Shown piece by piece: positions 1 to 5,253 of a stretch of DNA of 5,253 bases. Position 1 is the stretch's first letter. The number at the start of each line of letters is the position of its first letter. This stretch comes from Candidatus Margulisiibacteriota bacterium (lineage in GTDB: Bacteria; Margulisbacteria; Marinamargulisbacteria; DT-59), in contig JABSQL010000035.1 in assembly GCA_013215865.1 (NCBI GenBank), positions 1-5,253 on the forward strand, given 5' to 3'. The position numbers and the translations under genes are program-made. The notes below the pieces were generated by a model that was not told the DNA's origin, searched no databases, and worked only from the letters and a program-made list of their open reading frames with translations.

Positions 1-502
1 AATTCGCAATTAGGGATAGTAAGCCTACAGCCCCTATTCCTATCCAAGTGTATAGTTTTTGCGTTTCTTGTTCTTGCTTTACCACAGATAATTCACTTCT
101 CAGTTCGGCATTAATTTGAGAAAGATCGTGGTTCAATACTTTCTGTTCACCAAGTATTTTGGAAACACTGTCTTTAGATGTATTACTTTCTGTTTCATTT
201 TCAGCTAGGTACGTTTTGAATTTCTGAGATAAATTTGTGAGCTCTTGAACATCTGATTTGGAAAAGGGGTTGCTGCTTTCAAGTCGGGTGTTAATGCGGT
301 CCACTACAATAGCCAACTCCTTTCTTGTAATGGTACGATCTCCATAAAACTGATTACCAAAAATTGACATGTAGCCTTTGTCTACAACATTTTCAACTGA
401 TGAGTAATATGGGTCACTTTTGGGAATGTCTGTAATGACATTCTCCGCAACAGATATATTAGATATGAAACATAACAATAAAAGGGAATAAAGAATTTTC
501 AT
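1..502 (-). CDS. Exported SLH-domain protein with coiled coil and membrane segment, 5' part only
   Basis: The frame opens at ATG 502 and runs without a stop to base 1, giving 167 visible residues; the C-terminus lies outside. A signal peptide covers residues 1-19 (MKILYSLLLLCFISNISVA, cleaved before EN). One S-layer-homology-like repeat follows at about 24-70, beginning TDIPKSDPYYSSVENVV and ending with the key TRKE (59-62; family TRAE) and LAIVVDRI. SLH domains bind secondary cell-wall polymers or modified peptidoglycan. Residues about 82-150 are polar, Lys/Glu/Gln-rich and lack Pro and Gly except for one Gly, consistent with a coiled coil. From about 150 the chain turns hydrophobic (LYTWIGIGAVGLLSLIAN), a membrane helix cut by the window edge. 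SLH, coil and C-terminal helix recall the Omp-alpha layout of Thermotoga, a spacer between wall and outer membrane. An inner-membrane tether is the other option. The start is preceded by GGAGG and overlaps the upstream stop. Confidence 0.82.
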   Translation of the reverse strand, partial: MKILYSLLLLCFISNISVAENVITDIPKSDPYYSSVENVVDKGYMSIFGNQFYGDRTITRKELAIVVDRINTRLESSNPFSKSDVQELTNLSQKFKTYLAENETESNTSKDSVSKILGEQKVLNHDLSQINAELRSELSVVKQEQETQKLYTWIGIGAVGLLSLIAN

Positions 503-2439
503 TTTGATCCTCCAGTGGATTTAGATTCTATTACAATAGGAGACATTGTCTCTATTTTTCCTTGATTTTTCAAGAGAATTTGATATTCACCTACTCTTTT
601 GGCCTTAAAATGAACTTTACATATCGAAAAATTAAAGGCACTTTCTGTATTGTAGAGATTTGAAATCATGATTTTGTTCTTTTCTATTATGATCTTTTCT
701 GTTTGGTGGGAATCTAATACGAAGTATCCAGGTGAAATTCGAATAAGATCTAATATTTCATCATCAAATACAAGAGTACGCGATAAATGATCAAAAGGTT
801 TTGCATTTTTCAAGTTAAGCTCGACATAAAAATAGTCTCCTTCTTGAATGGTTTCTAAACTGGTGAGGAGTGATACCTGCTGTGGTTTCAATGTGATATT
901 GAGCATATGTGTGATAGTGGCTTTTTGGGTTAAGGCACTTTCCAAAGAAAGTATAATAGGATGTCGATTTCTTGCCGCTTTATTGAGTTGAAGTTTCCAG
1001 TTTAGGCGTATTTCCTGTCCTGGTTTTAGAACATCGATTTCTTTTTCGCCAATATCAAAATCAGGGATGGAAAATGCATTGTCTAATTGGATTTTCGATT
1101 GAATACCGTATAAATCAAATGGTTCCGGATTTTTTACTGTTAGAGATACATCAAAGTATTCATTGTAACTGGGGCTGATTTCACTAGGTGCAGTTAAGGC
1201 ATATAACAGGTCTGGAGGGCCCAAAACATCTATGTTTCTTGAAATGTTATTGGCATCTAAGGTAGTTGAAATAACATCTAGTTTAAAGTGGTGGATGCCT
1301 TTTTTAGCGCCTTTTAAGGCCAGTTTAACGGCTATTTGCTTTGAGCTACCTGGCGGAATATCCCCTATATTTTGCTTGGCTTGACCTTGAATGACTTCAA
1401 ACCCATCAGGAATAGTGAGTGTCGCATAGGTGTTTTTAGATGTAAATCCCCCCGCATTATACACATAACCCACGACCAAAATGTCGTTTTTTGATGTTTC
1501 TACGATCTCTGAGGGACTGGAAAGGCCAAGACTTAATTCACCAGGCGATAATGTGAGACCACCCAGTCCATACAATGTTTTAACCGTTCGTTTGGTTTTA
1601 GAGGCAACAGAAATAGGGTCCCAATATAATGCCAAGGAGGTATCTTTCTCTGTTTCACCCGTTCTTACAAACGAGTTGCCTTCTTTGAAGGTGAAATCCC
1701 AGGGATGATCCGCTAAAGTACCCCAGTTGACCAAATACATTCGGTTAGGTGCCAGTATGTGGGCATCTTTGAGTGAAAGAGTTCCTTGCGCAATCACATT
1801 CGGAGAGGCAAGATTGTCAAAGGTCTGCCAAAAATCTTGAATGGTTGAATCCTGGAATTTTGTTTCTGACTCAACAGCCATCGATCCAATTCTAAAAGGA
1901 GCGCCATCATTACTTCCCAACTGGGTGTCCATCATAATACGGACCCCAATTTTCTTTTCTTGATTCCCTTTGTTATCAACGGTATAAGATATGAGGGCCA
2001 TGTCTTTTACACGCGTTTGGGGATTTCTGAAAAATGAAAGGGTTTGGGTGACAAATATAGAATCAAATTGACATATTGTTATCAAATTGCCATCCATCAT
2101 ATGTTGAGAAATGAGCTTGCCGAATGGGCCTCTTTTTCCGGCCCTTTTCTTTGTTGGTCCACCAAAAATATATGATTCTCCATCAATGAATATGGTTGTA
2201 AACGATGTCCATGGTTTGGGTCGTCCATAAATGAGAGGTTGGTTATCATCTGATAGTCGTTGGGGATCACCTTGCGTAGTCTCAATGGAAAAGCGGCCCG
2301 TATCATACGCTTCATTATTGATAATAATACGTATAAATTCGTTATCAATCGATAGTAATGGTGACTTTACTTCTTCAGCGCAGATCGGGGTAAGCAGTAT
2401 TGCACACCCGAATATTAATAATAGATACAACTTATTCAT
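499..2439 (-). CDS. Secreted multidomain protein with unnamed N-terminal domain, Ig/CARDB-like repeats and cohesin-like C-terminus
   Basis: I do not recognise a named gene. The 646-residue product begins with a signal peptide (LYLLLIFGCAILLTPICA, cleavage likely after Ala21). The cysteine is not in a proper lipobox, so it is probably not a lipoprotein. Residues about 25-297 form one large beta-rich domain with many Gly, Trp and Asp turns, for example GDPQRLSDDNQPLIYG (57-72), DTQLGSNDGAPFRIG (171-185) and NWGTLADHPWDF (238-249). Two Ig-fold stretches of the CARDB/NEW3 kind follow: about 300-405, with DGFEVIQGQAKQNIGDIPPGSS, and about 408-518, with VKNPEPFDLYGI and LKPGQEIRLNW. Residues about 520-638 resemble a cohesin fold: LETIQEGDYFYVELNLKNA, LVFDDEILDLIRISPGYF, then KIMISN and VHFKAKRVGEYQILL. 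No transmembrane helix or sorting signal is seen at the C-terminus. It starts 2 nt after tonB behind a strong GGAGGG and ends in an ATGA overlap with the SLH gene. Export is well supported; function is unknown, with adhesion or envelope scaffolding a guess. Confidence 0.85.
   Translation of the reverse strand: MNKLYLLLIFGCAILLTPICAEEVKSPLLSIDNEFIRIIINNEAYDTGRFSIETTQGDPQRLSDDNQPLIYGRPKPWTSFTTIFIDGESYIFGGPTKKRAGKRGPFGKLISQHMMDGNLITICQFDSIFVTQTLSFFRNPQTRVKDMALISYTVDNKGNQEKKIGVRIMMDTQLGSNDGAPFRIGSMAVESETKFQDSTIQDFWQTFDNLASPNVIAQGTLSLKDAHILAPNRMYLVNWGTLADHPWDFTFKEGNSFVRTGETEKDTSLALYWDPISVASKTKRTVKTLYGLGGLTLSPGELSLGLSSPSEIVETSKNDILVVGYVYNAGGFTSKNTYATLTIPDGFEVIQGQAKQNIGDIPPGSSKQIAVKLALKGAKKGIHHFKLDVISTTLDANNISRNIDVLGPPDLLYALTAPSEISPSYNEYFDVSLTVKNPEPFDLYGIQSKIQLDNAFSIPDFDIGEKEIDVLKPGQEIRLNWKLQLNKAARNRHPIILSLESALTQKATITHMLNITLKPQQVSLLTSLETIQEGDYFYVELNLKNAKPFDHLSRTLVFDDEILDLIRISPGYFVLDSHQTEKIIIEKNKIMISNLYNTESAFNFSICKVHFKAKRVGEYQILLKNQGKIETMSPIVIESKSTGGSK
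509..513 (-). promoter_or_regulatory. Ribosome binding site for the SLH-domain gene
   Basis: GGAGG on the minus strand sits six bases before ATG 502, within the last codons of the upstream gene. The ATG overlaps that gene's TGA (501-499) as ATGA, so both a strong site and stop-start coupling are available. Confidence 0.75.
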
Positions 2440-2441
2440 AA

Positions 2442-2981
2442 CTATCCCTCCAATTTAAATGTATAACGGACACGTGTTTTTCCCACTTTATTCTTTCCCA
2501 TTTCACGCTTGGGTAAAAAGGTATACCTATTTAGACTTCTTTTAAAAGCTTCATCTAGGACAGTGTGTCCAGTAGACTTGAGAATAGCAATAGATGTGAC
2601 AATACCATCAGAATTTACGGTGACCTCAGCGACTACTGTTCCACTCCATTCATGGTTTAAAGCTGTTTTGGGGTATGTCGGCGTGTGGGTACCTTTTATA
2701 GCGGGTTTTTTTCTATCTCCAGGAAGTGATGTTGGCTTAGGTTTAGGTGCGGATGCCACTGTTTTGACAGATTTAGGTATTTTTTTGGCAACCTTCTTTG
2801 GTGCCTTTTTGGGTGTAGGCTGAACAGTGCTAATGGCAAGCTCAACAGGTATCTGGTATTGAACTTCCTTTGAAACGAGAGGTGTTGCAAAGTATGGAAA
2901 ACTCAAAAATAGAATCAGAATATGTAGAATAAGAGACACACTTAAAGAGATACGGTCGATCCCTTTATCTGAAAAAGTCAT
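2442..2981 (-). CDS. tonB: TonB family energy transducer
   Basis: A 179-residue TonB: an N-terminal inner-membrane anchor, a periplasmic Pro/Lys linker and the C-terminal domain that normally grips the TonB box of outer-membrane receptors. The single helix spans about residues 10-32 and holds Ser16 and His20 in an SxxxH pattern, the same positions as the residues needed for coupling to ExbB/ExbD in E. coli TonB. The linker (about 55-95) is rich in PK and KP steps. The C-terminal domain runs from YPKTALNHEWSGTVVAEVTV (103-122) through DGIVTSIAILKSTGHTVLDEAF (125-146) to YTFLPK (153-158) and a final beta strand VRYTFKL. The start chosen is ATG 2981, which overlaps the exbD stop as ATGA. A longer frame from 3020 would add 13 poorly TonB-like residues read through the exbD end and is rejected. 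The stop is TAG at 2444-2442, placed inside the ribosome site region of the next gene. Confidence 0.92.
   Translation of the reverse strand: MTFSDKGIDRISLSVSLILHILILFLSFPYFATPLVSKEVQYQIPVELAISTVQPTPKKAPKKVAKKIPKSVKTVASAPKPKPTSLPGDRKKPAIKGTHTPTYPKTALNHEWSGTVVAEVTVNSDGIVTSIAILKSTGHTVLDEAFKRSLNRYTFLPKREMGKNKVGKTRVRYTFKLEG
2446..2451 (-). promoter_or_regulatory. Strong ribosome binding site for the 646-residue protein
   Basis: GGAGGG on the minus strand lies six bases before ATG 2439. It is embedded in the last two sense codons of tonB (Glu-Gly), with the TAG stop just after. It is one of the two best Shine-Dalgarno matches in the operon, suggesting independent and higher initiation for this gene. 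Confidence 0.75.
2978..2981 (-). promoter_or_regulatory. ATGA stop-start overlap coupling exbD and tonB
   Basis: On the minus strand the tonB ATG (2981-2979) shares bases with the exbD TGA (2980-2978). The upstream bases code for the Lys-rich exbD end and give only a weak GAAGA purine tract. tonB is therefore probably translated by ribosomes finishing exbD, which would tie the amounts of the two partners together. Confidence 0.7.
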
Positions 2982-3382
2982 GCTGTCTTCTTCTTGGCTT
3001 CTAGAACAATGTTGTAGCACCCTCCCTGCCTGATTTCATCTAAAACGTGTATGAGGAGGACGTACGGTGTCTTTTGGTCTGCATTAAGAGTGACCTGCAG
3101 TTTTGGATCCGCTTTCATTTGAGAAGAGATCGCTCCTTTTATTTGAGAAATGGTGATTTTCTTTCGATTGAGATAAATCAATTTCCCCGAATCGATGGAA
3201 ATGTGAAGACCTTTTTGGTGTGAAGATACGGTTTTGGCTGCGGGAAGTTGCAATTTGAGACCTTTTTGTTGAGTGATCAAAGTCGTTGATATGGCAAAAA
3301 ATATGATCAATATAAAAATGATATCGATAAGAGGCGCAAGTTCAAAGCGAATATGATGTCGGGTAGGTTTGTAAAAGGCCAT
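2978..3382 (-). CDS. exbD: ExbD / TolR family biopolymer transport protein
   Basis: The second subunit of the proton motor: a 134-residue protein with one N-terminal transmembrane helix and a periplasmic domain, typical length for ExbD. The helix contains LAPLIDIIFILIIFF (15-29), with Asp20 matching the essential membrane Asp (Asp25 of E. coli ExbD). The periplasmic part carries LKLQLPAAK (42-50), the strand ISIDSGKLIYLN and the family end motif ADQKTPYVLLIHVLDEIRQGG (101-121), where ExbD/TolR proteins usually read close to 'AD...PY..V..V.D..R..G'. It starts at ATG 3382, 2 nt after the exbB stop, with only a weak AGAG as ribosome site, so it is probably translated by coupling. Its TGA stop overlaps the tonB start as ATGA. 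TolR is the alternative; the neighbouring TonB C-terminal domain decides for ExbD. Confidence 0.93.
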   Translation of the reverse strand: MAFYKPTRHHIRFELAPLIDIIFILIIFFAISTTLITQQKGLKLQLPAAKTVSSHQKGLHISIDSGKLIYLNRKKITISQIKGAISSQMKADPKLQVTLNADQKTPYVLLIHVLDEIRQGGCYNIVLEAKKKTA

Positions 3383-3384
3383 TT

Positions 3385-4008
3385 TTAACTCTGAGAAACA
3401 GGGGGTGTTTTCAGTCGGCTGTAATTGATTATTTCATTCGATATGCGGTCCAGGTCCATGGAAAAACAATCAATTCGGTGATTTAAGTACTGATAACTAA
3501 AAATGAAAGGAATAGATATCAAAAGACCTGTAACAGTGGTAATTAAGGCTTCTGCGATGCCTGAAGAAAGTGCGGCTGTGTCTCCCAGACCTCCACCTGA
3601 TATGACATTGAAAATATCCATCAGACCCAGAACGGTTCCTAACAGACCTAAAATAGGAGCAACAGTGATAATGCTAGATAAAAAATTCATGTTCCTTTCT
3701 AATTTCGGGAGCTCTTTGTATGTGGCTTCTTTGATGCCTTCTTGCACATCTTCCCTAGGAAGGTGGGCCAATTTTATCGCGCATGTGATGACCCGAGATA
3801 TAATCCCACGCTCGTGACGAAGCGCTTTAATGGTGTCATCAACGCCAATGGTGGATAAATTGTGCTTCACCTTGTCAATAAGGGGGCTAATATTGGTGTG
3901 ATAAATTTTTAAGAAAAGCATTTTTTGGATGATGATATACACACCACCGATAGAACATAAGAGCAATAAAAACATCACGGGCCCACCTTTAATAATTAAC
4001 TGAAACAT
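3385..4008 (-). CDS. exbB: ExbB / MotA-TolQ-ExbB family proton channel protein
   Basis: An inner-membrane proton-channel subunit that, with ExbD, uses proton-motive force to drive TonB. With the ATG start at 4008 it has 207 residues and three hydrophobic helices, at about 11-29, 110-133 and 155-175. A long cytoplasmic loop lies between the first two. The family core is present: APILGLLGTVLGLMDIF (117-133) in TM2 and GIAEALITTVTGLLISIP (150-167) in TM3. Thr125, Glu153 and Thr158 fall at the same relative spacing as E. coli ExbB Thr148, Glu176 and Thr181, so the channel residues look intact. A TTG at 4020 could extend the frame by four codons, but the ATG at 4008 has GAGG six bases upstream and is preferred. 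It begins 8 nt after the LOG-family stop and ends in TAA 2 nt before exbD. TolQ is the alternative, but the downstream TonB-type partner favours ExbB. Confidence 0.93.
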   Translation of the reverse strand: MFQLIIKGGPVMFLLLLCSIGGVYIIIQKMLFLKIYHTNISPLIDKVKHNLSTIGVDDTIKALRHERGIISRVITCAIKLAHLPREDVQEGIKEATYKELPKLERNMNFLSSIITVAPILGLLGTVLGLMDIFNVISGGGLGDTAALSSGIAEALITTVTGLLISIPFIFSYQYLNHRIDCFSMDLDRISNEIINYSRLKTPPVSQS

Positions 4009-4014
4009 GGTTAA

Positions 4015-4018
4015 CCTC
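4015..4018 (-). promoter_or_regulatory. Ribosome binding site deciding the exbB start
   Basis: On the minus strand GAGG lies here, six bases before ATG 4008. It overlaps the TGA stop of the LOG-family gene. The good spacing selects ATG 4008 over the TTG at 4020, which would have to start upstream of this site. Confidence 0.7.
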
Positions 4019-5030
4019 AAAACTGATTAATAGTGTCGATCATCTGAGTGAGCCTGCCAAAACTAAAGTTATCAAAATTGAACCCGAGTCTCGGTTTGTC
4101 CAAAAATTCTTTGAACCGTTTCTCAATCGGCAGCGGCCCAGCAGAGGTGATTTTCCCACTTATGATAATATCTTTGTACAAGTCGTTCAATTCCTGAATA
4201 TTGTTATCTGATAAAGATTGGTTGAGCCGTATGATACAATAGCCATCACTAAAAATTACCGAATGATAAATGCGATGAAAATTCAAGATAATGTTGACGG
4301 CCTCATCAACATTTTTAACGATTTTGAAAAGCTTTAAATCTTGTTCAGATATAAGCCCTTGTTCTAAAAGTTGTTTTTTGATGGTCTTCACCCATTGCTC
4401 CCAAAACATGTTGTCTGGGGTCGACATTAATAACACGGGCCGGGGTTTTGACTTTCCTGTTTGAATTAGAGTAAGACTTTCAAACCCTTCGTCCAATGTG
4501 CCAAACCCTCCTGGGAATAAAACAGCCGCATCAGATTCTTTAGTGAACATTAACTTTCGTGTGAAAAAATATTTATAAGATACCAGTTTGGTGTCGAAGG
4601 CGATATACGGGTTGGCATCCTGCTCAAAAGGAAGGTTGATATTCACACCAAAACTTTTATCTTTATGTGCCCCTTTGTTCCCGGCTTCCATTATCCCAGA
4701 ACCTGCACCCGTGATAACCATGTATTTTTCATGAGTGATTTTCTTGGCAAAAAGCTCGGCCATTTTATACTCTGGATCTTGAGGCTTTGTTCTGGCAGAG
4801 CCAAACATGCACACTTTTCGGATGTCTCGATAGGGGGTAAATACCTTAAAAGAGTCTCTTAATTCATTTAGAAATGTACGGATCAAGCGCCAATCTAATG
4901 AATCATGGTGCTCCTTGGCCATTTTAATTAAACTAAAAAGGGCATCTGCAAGATATTTCTCATTATTGTCTTTCCCATACTCATCGACAAACTCTTGAAT
5001 AAATTTTTGGGTTTTAGGGTGAATGGCCAT
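4017..5030 (-). CDS. LOG family protein (TIGR00730-like Rossmann fold) with C-terminal extension
   Basis: A 337-residue LOG (Lonely Guy) family protein, probably a cytoplasmic nucleoside 5'-monophosphate phosphoribohydrolase that releases base plus ribose 5-phosphate. The Rossmann core covers about residues 70-250. It starts with VCMFGSAR (73-80), then the glycine loop ITGAGSGIMEAGNKGA (106-121), the FFTRK segment (155-159) and the diagnostic PGGFGTLDE (173-181), whose Glu is catalytic in the family. Plain LOG proteins are about 180-200 residues. This one adds an alpha-helical N-terminal part (1-68) and a C-terminal region (250-337) that includes YHS, IIRLNQSL, the DIIISGKI stretch and GRLTQMIDTIN. 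That long form is, from memory, common in cyanobacteria and actinobacteria. The start is ATG at 5030, 5 nt after the ridA stop, with no clear Shine-Dalgarno, which suggests coupling to ridA translation. The stop is TGA at 4019-4017. A cytokinin-producing role is unlikely to be provable from sequence; PpnN-like nucleotide turnover is the safer guess. Confidence 0.9.
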   Translation of the reverse strand: MAIHPKTQKFIQEFVDEYGKDNNEKYLADALFSLIKMAKEHHDSLDWRLIRTFLNELRDSFKVFTPYRDIRKVCMFGSARTKPQDPEYKMAELFAKKITHEKYMVITGAGSGIMEAGNKGAHKDKSFGVNINLPFEQDANPYIAFDTKLVSYKYFFTRKLMFTKESDAAVLFPGGFGTLDEGFESLTLIQTGKSKPRPVLLMSTPDNMFWEQWVKTIKKQLLEQGLISEQDLKLFKIVKNVDEAVNIILNFHRIYHSVIFSDGYCIIRLNQSLSDNNIQELNDLYKDIIISGKITSAGPLPIEKRFKEFLDKPRLGFNFDNFSFGRLTQMIDTINQF

Positions 5031-5035
5031 CTGAT

Positions 5036-5253
5036 TTAGGCGGCCAATGCAACAGCATCAATTTCAACGGACACGTCTTTTGGTAGTCGGCTCACCTCGA
5101 TAACAGCACGAGCAGGGTAGGGTTTTTGAAAAAACTCGCTATAAAGTGTATTAAATGTGGTGAAATGAGAGATATCCGTCAAATAGACGGTGACCTTTAA
5201 TACTTTAGAAAGAGAAGAGCCTGCTGCTTCCAAAATATGTTTTAAGTGGTTTA
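5036..5253 (-). CDS. ridA: RidA family protein (YjgF/YER057c/UK114), 3' part only
   Basis: This is the C-terminal 71 residues of a RidA-type reactive imine/enamine deaminase; the start lies beyond the right edge, since the frame is still open at base 5253. The family hydrolyses reactive 2-aminoacrylate-type enamines and imines made by PLP enzymes, in the cytoplasm. Visible family signatures are NHLKHILEAAGSSL followed by KVTVYLTDISHF, then the KPYPARA segment with the conserved substrate-contacting Arg, and near the C-terminus VEIDAVA with the conserved acidic residue. It ends in TAA at 5038-5036, five bases before the next gene, so it is probably co-transcribed with it. A full RidA is about 125-130 residues, so a little over half is visible. 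An ATG-like start within the window would not be real: the codon at 5233-5231 is TTG inside the conserved helix. Family assignment is firm; the exact RidA subgroup cannot be told. Confidence 0.93.
   Translation of the reverse strand, partial: NHLKHILEAAGSSLSKVLKVTVYLTDISHFTTFNTLYSEFFQKPYPARAVIEVSRLPKDVSVEIDAVALAA

Noticed and set aside
1481..1708. Plus-strand open frame of 75 codons
   Set aside because: Antisense to the well-supported secreted protein gene; no recognisable domain.
2097..2348. Minus-strand frame of 83 codons inside the 646-residue gene
   Set aside because: Out of frame with the real gene, and its product looks like a random shadow.
2377..2385. Possible lipobox cysteine (TPIC) in the secreted protein
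   Set aside because: Residues before the Cys do not match L-[AST]-[GA]-C; a standard signal peptidase I site is more likely.
2509..2823. Plus-strand open frame of 104 codons, hydrophobic and Gly-rich at its end
   Set aside because: It is the antisense of the tonB Pro/Lys linker and C-terminal domain, which naturally gives a Gly/Phe/Leu-rich shadow.
2979..3020. Longer tonB starting at the ATG at 3020
   Set aside because: It reads the exbD end in another frame, adds polar residues before the anchor helix, and would shift Ser/His from the usual TonB positions; the ATGA start at 2981 fits better.
3503..3817. Plus-strand open frame of 104 codons
   Set aside because: Lies wholly antisense to the conserved exbB core; composition is that of a shadow.
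2442..4008. TolQ-TolR-TolA instead of ExbB-ExbD-TonB
   Set aside because: The third gene has a TonB C-terminal domain and SxxxH anchor, no long TolA helical domain, and no TolB or Pal follows.
4009..4020. TTG start for exbB four codons upstream
   Set aside because: The only good ribosome site (GAGG) lies between this TTG and the ATG at 4008.
4665..4862. Plus-strand open frame of 65 codons
   Set aside because: Antisense to the conserved LOG core; no supporting ribosome site or domain.

Overview
The window is a stretch of a single tightly packed operon on the minus strand, read from right (5253) to left (1). It appears to come from an AT-rich, diderm (two-membrane) bacterium. The diderm inference rests on a complete ExbB-ExbD-TonB energy-transduction set, which only makes sense with an outer membrane. 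Just downstream is an exported protein with an N-terminal S-layer-homology (SLH) domain. TonB together with SLH-based envelope tethering suggests lineages such as Margulisbacteria or other cyanobacterial relatives, Synergistota, Negativicutes, Thermotogota or Deinococcota. I lean weakly to a Margulisbacteria-like organism, but nothing here decides it.

Layout in transcription order: (1) the 3' part of a RidA-family enamine/imine deaminase (5253-5036); (2) a long LOG-family protein with a PGGxGTxxE motif and a C-terminal extension (5030-4017); (3) exbB (4008-3385); (4) exbD (3382-2978); (5) tonB (2981-2442); (6) a 646-residue secreted protein with an unnamed N-terminal beta-rich domain, two Ig/CARDB-like middle domains and a cohesin-like C-terminal domain (2439-499); (7) the 5' part of a secreted SLH, coiled-coil, membrane-segment protein that runs off the left edge (502-1). 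Gaps are 5, 8 and 2 nt, then a 4-nt ATGA overlap, 2 nt, and another 4-nt ATGA overlap. No intergenic space is large enough for an ordinary promoter or terminator, so the operon promoter and end lie outside the window.

The first two genes look like metabolic housekeeping (reactive-intermediate removal and nucleotide or base hydrolysis). The next three make an inner-membrane proton-motive-force motor and its periplasm-spanning arm. The last two are envelope proteins: one has adhesion-type domains and the other is a probable peptidoglycan or cell-wall-polymer tether. No TonB-dependent receptor is visible. The most interesting feature is the translational coupling of a TonB motor to a cohesin-like exported protein and an SLH tether. 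No RNA genes, mobile elements, CRISPR arrays or obvious repeats were seen, and no stretch longer than about 10 bases lies outside a gene.
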